From Piper betle (lineage: Eukaryota > Streptophyta > Magnoliopsida > Piperales > Piperaceae): 64,000 bases of DNA. Both the position numbers and the translations under genes were made by a program. Where the stretch lies: assembly GCA_033002965.1 (NCBI GenBank), contig JAURVB010002664.1:62001-126000 (forward strand), given 5' to 3'. Numbering within the stretch: the first letter of the stretch is position 1; every line of letters begins with the position of its first letter. Under the pieces are notes generated by a model. The model saw nothing but the letters and a program-made list of their open reading frames with translations. It did no database searches and was not told the DNA's origin. Below are positions 49,829 through 61,312 of the stretch, piece after piece.

Positions 49829-51854
49829 TGCAACACCTCTATTTCAGTTCACTTAACAAAAGAATTAGAAATGTTAAAGTTATTGATCGATAAGATTCAA
49901 TCGATAAAATAGATCGAAATATTTTTATTTTAGTTTACCTAAGAACAAAATTAAAAATGTTACGATTGAGGTAGAGTCATATTTAAAGTTGTTGATCAAT
50001 AAAATAAAATAGATTGAAATAACATGTTTGCCGTCACGAGAATAAAAGATATTATTAAATATATGTTAAAATATATTAAATATTAATAAAAGAAAGAAAA
50101 TAATTGTGCTTAAGTATGTAGTCTTTATCTATCATCCCAATAAAGTCGATTTAGGATTGCAACGAGTATTATTGGTTCAAAAAATAATTAGTATTAAAGA
50201 TATTATTAAATATAGATCAAAATATATTAAATATAAATAAAAATAAGAAAGGAAATAATTGAGCTCAAGTGTGTAGGGTTTATTTATCCTCCTATAAAAG
50301 TCGACTTAGGATTAGAAGACCTATATATATAATATGAAAAATATTAGTAACGAGTAATACTAGTTCGAATAATTTTAAAAATAACTAGTAAAAATTGACA
50401 AATGAGTATTTTATTACCCGGGGAAACTTAGGAAACTTTAGAATTGCCTCACACTAAATGGAAAGCAAACATATTTAAACAAGTGTCGGCGTGTATGCAC
50501 GGTTAATATTCATACACATACAACGCTTACGCCCTCATATCCTTTATATTATACCCGCTACGATACTTGATTGGCAAAAGGAACAATTGAGTTAGTTCTA
50601 TAAATTTTAGAAATGTTCTGTGTTACATAGTATCCTAATACTTTGCACTATTTTAGGGTTTGAAGGAGTACTAGTGTGGCCCAAGCATATCTTTATACCG
50701 CTCACTCTCTTATTTATAAAATTCATAAACATGTGCGTACTTATATACTAGGTTTAGGAAAGCAACATATATCATATATTTCTAGAGCTTCAGTTCAAAA
50801 ATCAAAAAGAGATCTTATCCTTTTAGTTTTATTAAACATGTGTAAAAAACACGCCTAAATAGGCATACATTGGAAGGATCTGATAAAACATTGTCGATGT
50901 TGTCTTATGTCTAAAATATGATTAAACTTAACGCGCTGGGAGTCAAACAAAGATCAAATAAAGAGAGAATCGTATGGACCTATGGTCTAAGTTCCAAGCA
51001 CATCGACGCATCTATGGTTGTAGAAATCAACCACCAAAAAGTCCTTGCCGGCGGCGTCTGTGATGGCGATGGTGTGTACGAACCGATAGCCAGTCCCGAG
51101 GTGGTCACGACCATACCGATACGGTGGCCAGAGGAGGGCTGGGGACTCGCCGGTGACGAGCCAAAGTGGTCGCAATGCTAAGGTGAAAATCCTTAGAATC
51201 ATGGGAAATCTTTGGAAATCAATGATTGAAGATAAGGTTGAGTGGACGGCTCAGATCTTGCCATGTGGCACGATCTAGACTTTCGACAACTTGTGGCCTA
51301 GTGGGGCCCACCTATGGGTATATGTAATATACATATGGATGGAAAGCTCTGATCGAGACCACCCAAAGTCGAAACTGACGCAAGTCCAAAAATCGACTCT
51401 ATAGGTGGGAATCAATGTAAGAAGGCTAAATAGGCCTCGAAACTATGAACTCAATTGGGTAAAATCTACGACTCAATCATTCTGGGCCGCAAGGGTACAA
51501 TCTGGTGATCCAAAATCCCTATGATGCATGCAAATGAGATATCCTAAAAATTCCAAACAGATACCAAACCTTGTAATAGCCCAGATCTGGGCCTAAAACC
51601 TTGGTTAACTCATAAAAATCATATGTATACCTCGCGTATACACTAATAACTCACGTTCAGATGTAGCCTAACTCAAGCTATCATCTCCATGTCAGGCATA
51701 CTCAGCCACCACAACTTACTCATATGGCCATTTAGACTTCATACTTTTATTCTTAAAATTAATTTGGCTCAAATTCGCTCAAACTGACTTGAGACTGGCC
51801 CAAATTGGGAAACCTATATGCAGGTAAAACCCTAACCCAAAGTTGGGCTTCACA
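49829..51854 (-). repeat. 3' LTR of element C (internally deleted)
   Basis: On the minus strand it begins TGTGAAGCCC at 51,854 and ends GGTGTTGCA at 49,829. The match to the 5' LTR jumps at about 51,008 from 59,580 to 62,260, which locates the deletion. Confidence 0.8.
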
Positions 51855-53593
51855 ACCTCTCCTCCTCATAAAAATTCCATCCTCAAAATTTCTCACATCA
51901 ACTGGGATCAGAGGACCCAACTGAAGATGCTATCTCATTGGCAATCTAGTAGCTCTCTCTCGAAAGTTAGTTGCACATAGCCCAAATTGAGCAACATGAA
52001 GCTAGAACCCTGAACACTGACAAAGCTCACTACCTCTTTAATAATGTAGCTAGATGGACTACACATGATCGAATCATCTGGCAAAACATATCATACATGC
52101 CGGAATCATCTAATTGGATTGACCATACATGCTCAAATCGACTTGCTGGACTAGCTCCTAGGGTCACTGCAAACTATGGGGACTAAAATGTAATGACTTT
52201 GGCGGGAAAACCTAGGTTCACCACTAAGGGTCTACTAGGTAGTCAAGCATGTACTATAAAGTACTCCAAGGTACTAGGTCTAGGCTACATCAGAAAAAAC
52301 TATCTCGATGTGAGGTATGTAGCCTAACATCTACCCATGTATCCTTGATCCTTATCAATATGATAGGTCAACTACGTGTACCCTCAAGGCACTCTACTCC
52401 ATATCCTATAGCAATACTAGGGTGTCCTACGAGTCTTACTAGCATATGGTGGACTTTAGTACCAAATAAAGGTATATGCTAATGAGTTGTATAGCTCAAT
52501 GTCGCTAGTCTATGTCAAACACTCAGGTGTCCCTAGAAGAGAAATTAGACAGCTCACTAGGTCTTAGCTAACTGGGTCCCGAGTCAAATATGTCACTCTA
52601 TTCCATAAAGAAATAAGGACAACTACTATGACTCTACTGCATACTAAGACTCTCATAACTATCTATACAACCACTAGCTATTGTTGAAAAGGGCTCTCTA
52701 TGATGGAATGATGCTGAGAACACCTATAGATGCACAATGTGTCCCAAGGAGTATGAAAGCATATTCTACATGGAATTGTAGAGTATGCATCTGGTCTATG
52801 GCACATGCACTGGTCAATGTTTGCTCATCTCATCCATCTAGAAAATAGATAGTAGGGTTAATATATCTAGAAGAGTGAGTGAAAATGCTCAACTTTGTAT
52901 GGTGTCTATGTGTCACATGGAAAGAGAATGGATCTTTCATGGAAAACGGGTCACACTGCTCTAAGACTCTAACTAGTATATGTTTCATCCTCACATGATT
53001 TGACATCAGGTCTGCTGGAAGAGTACACTGATCATAGAAAATTCTACTAGGTATGTATATCACTCTATCTGTGGTGATGTAAGGATCTCCGTCTGAGTCA
53101 CAATGGGGTAATGAAACTATGTATAGGATACCGGGTCGATCAAACATATGTGTAAGACCATGGTCATGTCTCTACCATCATTATAATTGGACTCTGTCAC
53201 AGATGGCCAACCTATGGAACATCCAATCAATGACTTGTCTAAGAGACGGCTTCTAAGTAACTTTAATTCAATCAACTAATAGTAAGCATGTGTTTCTCAA
53301 TACTATATTATTCATGCACTTCTAAACGGATGGGGTTCAAATGACCCGAAGAACCACTATCTTTCATCAAGTGTATGGGGACTCATAGTGCAGTTTGACA
53401 CGTATCTCGTTCACTTTTCAATGGTATGTGACCTGCCGTCCCGTACCGATTTGTAATAATAATCTTGATTTACATGACTACTACTAGTGTGGTAGACTCT
53501 CAAGCAAAGCTATAAGTCAAGATGAGCATACACAAATTTCCCTATATCTGGTCAACATGATCCTGTCTGACTGAAGTCCCTTTCTGTGTGACT

Positions 53594-53665
53594 CCTAAGC
53601 TTGGGTGAAGTTGTCTCTTCCAGACTGGTCCTAAGCTTGGGTGAAGTTGTCTCTTCCAGACTGGT
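53594..53665. repeat. Perfect 36 bp tandem duplication
   Basis: cctaagcttgggtgaagttg and the 16 bases after it are repeated without a difference at 53,630, so the event is young compared with the element. Confidence 0.9.
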
Positions 53666-55700
53666 CTATCATCGGCTACCTACACTGTATGTCCTAAACA
53701 GTACCACGAAGGTACCTCCTATACTCGAGGTAAAGGCTAAATCTCATGTCTCAAGAGAAGAACATAATCATGTTGGTGAAGCACAAAGAAAACACTTTAT
53801 CCCTCAAGGACACTCCTCACTGAACTCACCATCTAAGTCAAAGGCTCTAATATGAGTTGAACTCCTCTCGTTGGTTGAGGTCACACTGCTTGTCTGACCA
53901 TTTGCATGATCTTTATACCTTTCCTATAACTCATATGTATGCTATCATGCTAACTGATCTATCTAACCAATGTAGCCATCCCATCTGGAGGTTATATTGC
54001 CATGTTCTCTGACTCTATGCATATGCATCCCTAGAAGACCGTCACTAACACTATCAGATGATCCCTATAAGACTGTCATTAACACTATCTTGCAATACAC
54101 ATCTGACCTAAGGATGTCATGTCAAGGCGATGGTATGCAAAATGGCTGGTTAAGTCAATCCTGTGTCATATCTTCAAAACAATGTCAGTGCACCTAACTT
54201 TCCTCTTCCCGGTAGATGTTACCGTAACTATATCTTGTCCTCAATCTTTGACCCTACTATACTCTGAAACTATGACATGTAGTCTTTATGCAATGCTAAG
54301 AACATCCGCGAGTGGTTGTCCACCTGTAGGGTGAGGTAACTACTTAGCCCTTACTTCCACAATAACTGCTCCACTCGGTCGGTGATAGTGCAATATATGG
54401 AAGGTGGTTTTGCATCACGGACGACTGTAGAGGGCATTTGGTAGGTGGTAGTGCATTATGGTCGTTGGTTGGGCAACTCGGACGGTGGTTGTGCATCACG
54501 AACGGTAGTTGTGCTACTCGGACAACAATTGTGCTATCCAGGTGCTAAAGCCTGATCCTAATCATGTATGTTGAACCCATTAGTCTCTAGCATGTTTATC
54601 TTCATGTACCTGTCTCTCCAGAGATAGCTGCTATCAACTCGACTTAGGTTATCCAACTATGCGTGTCTGATCTGGACAGGTCTAGATCATATGGTGACAC
54701 ATACGATGGAAAGATAATGTTGAGCCCACACTAGTCTCCTAGAATCTGGAGTAACTATTCCCTGAAGAACTGATTGGTTCTCAATAAAAATCACTGATCT
54801 GGCCTTGGCAGATCAAGTGAAATTCGGTCAACCGTCTAAATTCGTGGTCGAATGTAATCTTGCTCATTCTCAGTGTTTTCCTACCTCTGTCTGTTGAAGA
54901 GTAACCAACAATACTGTTGGAATAGACATACACTAGTGGAAGAGGGAGGCGGTGAAGTATTCATAGGACTATAGATCTACATCGCTACTCATCCTCATTC
55001 ACTTGTATCTCTTAGAAGTGGTCCATCCAAGTCTTCTGACTCTCATCTGTGCTCCAAGTATTCCAAGTGCTTAAGAGGATCTGCAGGCATAGTCACATCT
55101 TGTATCCACAAGGATCTGTATAAAGGTCCAAGTTCTTCAAAGTAGACCTCGAAGCATGCCTCATAGATTTGTTTAAGGCACTCGATGGTCCATGCTCATG
55201 TGTCACATAACTACGTGAGTATCTCCATACTCCCAGCTTCCTATAGGTGTCATCTCTTATAACTCCATCTTGTCATATACACTATATTCCAAGGAAGGAT
55301 TGATGTGGTGACATGTGAAAGATGGGCAAATGCTGTAATATGGTCGCCAAAGTTATAGGTACTCTTGGTCACCATCCAACTCAACCTCAGCTAACTGAGC
55401 ATATGGACACTCTTACGTCATCCAAATCTCTAGCACACTAAAAGAAAAAGTGTGTCTCTGAGCTTATCATGACATTCAAGTGAGATCTATGTTGGCATCT
55501 ACTGAAACCATGATCTTATATCCATCTCATAACTTGTATAATTGTTAACACTAAAACATGCACTGCTCAGGTCTGACTGAGCACACAATCTAAAATCCTA
55601 AGAAAAGACCAAAGGAAATATATGTCAGCTTAGCAAAGGACAACTCTACATACTTGGCTCAAAACAAAAGTCCTTCATCTCAATCGACTAAGACATAGCC

Positions 55701-55710
55701 TTGATACCAA
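55701..55710 (-). other. Primer binding site of element C
   Basis: The minus strand reads TTGGTATCAA one base after the LTR end GTTACA, a tRNA-Met type primer site with a changed 3' part. It makes the LTR at 55,712 onward the 5' LTR. Confidence 0.75.
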
Positions 55711-56407
55711 TTGTAACACCCCAATTTTAGTTCACCTAAGAACCTAAATAGAAATGTTATGATCAAGTCGAATCATGTTTAAAGTTGTTGATCAGTAAGA
55801 CTAGATCAATAAAATAAATCGAAACAACCTGCTTGGCGTTATGAGAATGGAAGACATTATTAAATATGCATCAAAACACATCAAATATAAATAAAAGTAA
55901 GAAAAAAATAATTGAGCCGAGCTCAAGTGTGTGTCCCGTTTATCTGTCCTCCCACCAAAGTCAACCCAATATTACAAGACCTACATATATATATATGAAA
56001 AATATCAATAACGAGTGTTACTAGTCCAAGAAATAAATAGTACAAACTGGCAAATGGGTATTCCAATACCCACAGAAACTTAGGAAACTTTAAAAACTTC
56101 AAAATTGCCTCACACTGGGCGGTAAGCAAATATACTTAAACAAGTGTCGGAGCACATGCACGACTAATATTCATATTTATACATACAACGTTTACGCCTC
56201 GCATCCTTCATATTACACCTGTCATAGTTTCGAGTGGGAAAAGGAATGGTTAAGTTAGTGCCACTAATTCCTAAAATGTGTTGCATTACACAATACCCTT
56301 ATACTCTGCACTACCTTAGGGTGTGAATGAGTACTAGTGCGGTCCATGCATATCTCAATACCACTCACTATCTTCTTCGTGGAATCCCTAAAAATGTTCG
56401 TACTTAT

Positions 56408-59319
56408 TGTTAATTGTTTAAAGTATACAATACTTATCCATGTTTTCAATGTGATTTTGTACATCATGGGTATAAATATTATTAATTAGGTGATAGTTTA
56501 CTTATTTTTTTAGTTAATTAATATTTTATTATATATGTTTAATTTTAGAGTTTAATGCAGAAAAAATTGAACACAAAGAAGCTTAGGAATTGTTGGTCAT
56601 GGCATTGCGCCCCACCAATTGATGGCTACAATTTATGGCATTGACAAAGCTCGATGAGGATTAATGTACATAACTTTGGCTACATTTGAGTAAATTATGG
56701 AGTTGAAAACTTAAATGGACTTCATAATCATTTAGACTACATCGATTTGTGTAATCCTTCCTCAAATTCTTGTATCTCTTGGGTATCTCATCATCTATAT
56801 AAAAGGGTGGTCATTTGTTGTTTGAGGGAGAGGGTAGGAGCTCTTGGCTTAGAATTAGTTCTAGTTTTTATAATTCTTTTCCTTTCATAATGAGAAGTAG
56901 TTTCTTTTTTATAATGTTTTATATTTTTATTATAGAGTAATCCATTATTTTGTTCTAGAAAAGAATTGAACTTAACATAGTTTAATTGAATTTATTTCAA
57001 CCTCTTACTCTTTTATTCAATTAGATTGCTTGAATTATCATGTTCTTAATGCTAACAGTAAACTGATCACTTATTACTTAGATTATGAGGTTTAATTAGA
57101 ATTTGGGAGAAATTAATTAAATTAGTCATTGATAATTTATCATATGACGAGTCTTTTGACCTGTTTGTTGTTGTAGTCGGGAGATGCACAACACTGTATG
57201 CGATTATATGGCAAATCTTAATGTGTTATTTTGTTGATTAATTAATTATCACCCGGAGGTAGAAATTGAGGCTAAATAATGGATGCATGAAGGAGCGGGA
57301 GCCACCATGTCGTATAAATCCTCGAAATAACTATTATTAATTAGGTGATATTTTACTTTATCTTTTTAGTTAATTAATATTTTATTAGATATGTTTAATT
57401 TTGGAGTTTAATGCAGAAAAAATGAAAACAAAGAAGCTTAGGAATTGTTGGTCATAGCATTGGACCCCACCCATTGATGGCTATAATTTGTGGTGTTGAC
57501 AAAGCTCGATGAGGATTGATGTACATAACTTTGGCTGCATTTGAGTAAGTCAAGGAGTTGGAAACTTGAATAGACATCATAATCATTTAGATTACATCGA
57601 GTTGTGTAATCCTTCCTCGAATTCTTGTATCTTCCGGGTATTTCATCATCTATATAAAGGGGTGGTTATTTGTTGTTTGAGGGAGAGAGGTGGGAACTCT
57701 TGGCTTAGAATTAGTTCTAGTTTTTGTAATTCTTTTCTTTTCATAATGAGAAGTAGTTTCTTTTTTATAATGTTTTCTAGTTTTATTATAGAGTAATCCA
57801 TTATTTTGTTCTAGAGAAGAATTGAACTTAACGTGGTTTAATTGAATTTATTTCAACCTCTTACTCTTTTATTCACTTAGATTGCTTGAATTATCATGTT
57901 CTTAATGCTAATAGTAAACTGATCACTTATTACTTAGATCATGAGGTTTAATTAGAATTCGGGATAAATCAGTTAGATTAGTCATTGATAATTTATCATA
58001 TAACGAGTCTTTTGACCTATTTGTTGTTATGGTCAGGAGATGCACAACACCATATGCGATTATACAACAAATCTTAATGCGTTATTTTGTTGATAAATCA
58101 ATTATCACCGGGAGGTAGAAATTAAGGCGAAATAATAGATGCATGAAGGAGCAAGAGCCACCATCTCGTATAAATCCTTGGTATAATTATTATTAATTAG
58201 CTGATATTTTACTTTATTTTTTTAGTTAATTAATATTTTATTAAATATGTTTAATTTTAGAGTTTAATGCAAAAAAATTGAAAACAAAGAACCTTAGGAA
58301 TTGTTGGTTAGAGCATTGGACCCCACCCACTGATGGCTATAATTTGTAGTGTTGACAAAGTTCGATGAGGATTGATGTACAAAACTTTGGCTGCATTTGA
58401 GTAATTCGAGGAGTTGAAAACTTGAATGGACATCATAATCATTTAGACTGCATCGAGTTGTGTAATCCTTCCTCGAATTCTTGTATCTCCTGGGTATCTC
58501 ATCTTCTATATAAAGGGGTGGTCATTTGTTGTTTGAAGAAGAGAGGTGGGAACTCTTAGCTTAGAAGTAGTTCTAGTTTTTGTAATTCTTTTCCTTTCAT
58601 AATGAGAAATAGTTTCTTCTTTATAATATTTTCTATTTTTATTATTAAGTAATCCTTTATTTCGTTCTAGAGAAGAATGGAACTTAACATGATTTAATTA
58701 AAATCATTTCAACATCTTACTCTTTTATTCAATTGGATTGCTTGAATTATCATGTTCTTAATGCTAAGAGTAGACTAATCACCTATTACTTAGACCATGA
58801 GGTTTAATTAGATTTCGGGAGAAATCAGTTAGATTAGTCATTGATAATTTATCATATGACAAGTCTTTTGACTTGTTTGTTGTTGTGGTTGGGAGAAATA
58901 CAACACCGTATGGGATTGTAAAGCAAATCTTACTGCATTATTTTGTTGATAATCAATTATTACTGGGAGGTAGAAATTGAGGCGAAATAATGGATGCATG
59001 AAGGAGTGGGAGCCACCATGTCATATAATTCTCCTAGATCGGCAATTCAAGAGAATAAAAGATAAAAGTAAGATGTGATGAATATTAAACTCATGTTAAG
59101 AGAAATTCAACCCTAGAACGAGTTTTATCATTATATTTTTTTCTTTAATTTAAAGTTATTACTTAGATTTAGTGAAGTCGATTGTTTTTGGTATTGTTCT
59201 TAATTGCATTTTTTTAAATTAATTTAAGGAAATTCATTGTTGTATGAGATGATACTGAAATTCATCCTTACATTACGTGTTTCGACCATGTATACTTGCA
59301 TGTTATTGACTTAATCAAA
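56408..59319. mobile_element. Insertion carrying three tandem ~855 bp repeats
   Basis: Flanked by TACTTAT at 56,401-56,407 and 59,320-59,326. The uninterrupted LTR copy (50,740) has it once, so a 7-8 bp target duplication is likely. Within it a unit of 855-856 bp is repeated three times (starts about 56,477, 57,332 and 58,188). Each unit has a TATA-like ctatataaa, an ATG-poor body and a cataatgagaa-tagtttctt box. No terminal inverted repeats or reading frames assign it to a class. Confidence 0.6.
56477..59035. repeat. Three-copy tandem array, period 855-856 bp
   Basis: The ttaggaattgttgg box lies at about 56,583, 57,438 and 58,294. TATATAAA occurs at the same relative place in each copy (near 56,797, 57,652 and 58,508). 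The copies differ by scattered substitutions. Confidence 0.9.
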
Positions 59320-60068
59320 TACTTATATAGTAGGTTTAGGAAAGAGGCCCCCATCGGAGCTTCAATTCGAAAATCAACAAGAGATCTTATCCATGAAGTT
59401 TTATTAATCATGTGTAAAAAATACAGCTAAACAGCCCCCATCGGAGGGATCCGATAAAATGTTACCAATGTCATCCTACGTCTAAAACACGATTAAACTT
59501 AACATGCTAGTAGTAAAATAAAGATCAAGCAAAGGGAGAGTCGTATGGACTTGTGGTCCAAGCTCCAAGTGCATCGACACATCTATAGCGAGCTCGGGCA
59601 CAGTAGCCTACATCGAAACCCACTACTAAATAAAATATTGACATCTCTATATAATGCATACTCATAGTGTGTCCTCACATTATCAATACATCATAATAAA
59701 TAAGACAATCCTAAATAAACCTACAACTAAATATGTGGCACACAAATCAAGATATAATAATAATAAATAAATAATAAATTAATAAATGCACTCATACATA
59801 CTTCGATAAATAATAAATAAATGAACATAAATAATACTCTAATCATAAAATAATAATATAATTATATTATATAAATAAACAGCAACACACGAGTAAATAT
59901 TAAAATATACTCGTGTTAGTAAACATATAAATAAGTATATATAAATAAAATTTAATAAATAAATAAATAAAGTTAATACTTATTAATCATGAATATTAAT
60001 AATATCATACTTATACAATACAAAAATACATAATTAAATACAAATAAATAATAACATACACGCTAACG

Positions 60069-60071
<3 letters not shown>

Positions 60072-60115
<44 letters not shown>
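60072..60115. repeat. (TA)n microsatellite, left of the inverted-repeat element
   Basis: A TA run interrupted once by tg. It continues as (TA)n on the other side of the transposon at 61,256. Confidence 0.85.
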
Positions 60116-61253
60116 GGTTAGGCTACCCTGGGGGCGACCACAGGAAATTTTCCTGCGTCGCCCCTAATTTGGACTGTGTGATCATAAGGACGGTCCAGAT
60201 CTTCAGATCTTAAAAAAAAAATCTTCTCTCCTCCTCCCCTTGCCTCCTCCTCGGCCGTCGCTCACCGCTACCTCTTCCTCGGTCGTCACTCGCCGCCGCC
60301 TCCTCCCCGGCCCCCTGCCGCACCCGAGCCCTAAGCCCTGCCCGCGCCCCCATTTGCCCGCATCCTCAGCCGTCCCTAGCCCCAACTCACACCCCCCCCC
60401 TCATGACCCCGCCCTTCCACCACCCCTGCCCTTGTACGCATTGCCGAGGACCTCCGCCGCACCCACACTCGATGCGCCACCATCGTTCCTCCTTGTCATG
60501 CCCACGCATGCGGGTGTGGACAAGGAGAGGAGGAATAGCGGCGGTGCATCAAGCATGGGCGCGGGCATGGGCGTGGCAGAGGATCAAGGGCGGAAGCACC
60601 GCGGGCGTGTGCAAGGTGAAGGGCTGCGGTGCGGGCAACGAGCAAGGGAGCGGGCAGGGGAGGGCGCGGCGCGGGCGAGGTCGCAAGGGGGTGCAGCGGC
60701 ATGAGCAGGGTAGCGTGGCGACACCGCGGCGCAGGCGGGGGCGAGGGTATGAGCATGGCAGATAGGGAGGGGGTGCAGCAGCGCGTGCGGGGTGGTGAGG
60801 GGGCATGGCAGCACAGACGGGAGGTGAGGTGAGGGTGCACAGTGGTGCTGGCAGCGACCCGGGCTGGAGCACAGCAACGAGGGCTCGAGCATGGGCGCGA
60901 GGGGCATGGGTTGCATGGGGACACGGCGGCAAGGCCGGGGGGGGGGGGGTGGGTGGTGGGGAGGGGAGGGGGTGGGCTGAGTGGGGGCGAGAGGCGGCTG
61001 AGGGCGCAGGTGGGCGGGGGCATGGGTTGTGGAGGCACGGGCAAGGCTGAAGGCTCAAGTGTGGCAGAGGGTGGGGGAGGAGGCGGCGGCTAGCTACGGC
61101 CGAGGAGGAGGCAGCAGCGAGCGACAACGGAGGAGGAGGAGAGGAGATTTTTTGTTTTAAGATCTAAAGACCTGGCCGTCCTTATGATCGGACAGTCTGG
61201 ATTAGGGGCGACAACAAGAAAATTTCCTACAGTCACCCCCAGGGTAGCCTGAC

Positions 61254-61255
<2 letters not shown>
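60116..61255. mobile_element. Terminal-inverted-repeat DNA transposon with GC-rich interior (Mutator-like candidate)
   Basis: 1,140 bp. The left end GGTTAGGCTACCCTGGGGGC and the right end, read in reverse, GGGTCAGGCTACCCTGGGGG stay alignable for about 108 bases, up to gatcataaggacgg and agatcttaaaa. Weaker inverted similarity extends further (tcctcctcggccgt). The target lies in (TA)n, so the duplication length cannot be read. Long terminal repeats without a transposase fit a non-autonomous Mutator-like element. The GC-rich interior yields long open frames on both strands with low-complexity proteins rich in Pro, His and Gly, which are not credible genes; captured GC-rich gene sequence is possible. 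Confidence 0.75.
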
Positions 61256-61309
<54 letters not shown>

Positions 61310-61312
61310 GCA
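61256..61312. repeat. (TA)n(CA)n microsatellite
   Basis: About eighteen TA units followed by acacacac repeats, directly right of the inverted-repeat transposon. Confidence 0.85.

Larger units (their letters stand above)
51855..55711 (-). other. Noncoding internal domain of element C
   Basis: Longest frames are about 105 codons and resemble nothing. Shared boxes with G and B include cccgtaccgatttgt (53,436) and ggtagactctcaagcaa (53,490). The reverse-oriented minisatellite (54,390-54,540) corresponds to that at 1,960-2,150. Confidence 0.75.

Noticed and set aside
52830..53147. 105-codon minus-strand frame in element C
   Set aside because: Lies in the noncoding internal domain; the homologous regions of B and G do not keep the frame.
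60240..61127. Long overlapping open frames on both strands (up to 192 codons)
   Set aside because: They arise from GC-rich low-complexity sequence inside a transposon. Products are Pro/His/Gly-rich with no domain, and frames overlap on both strands.
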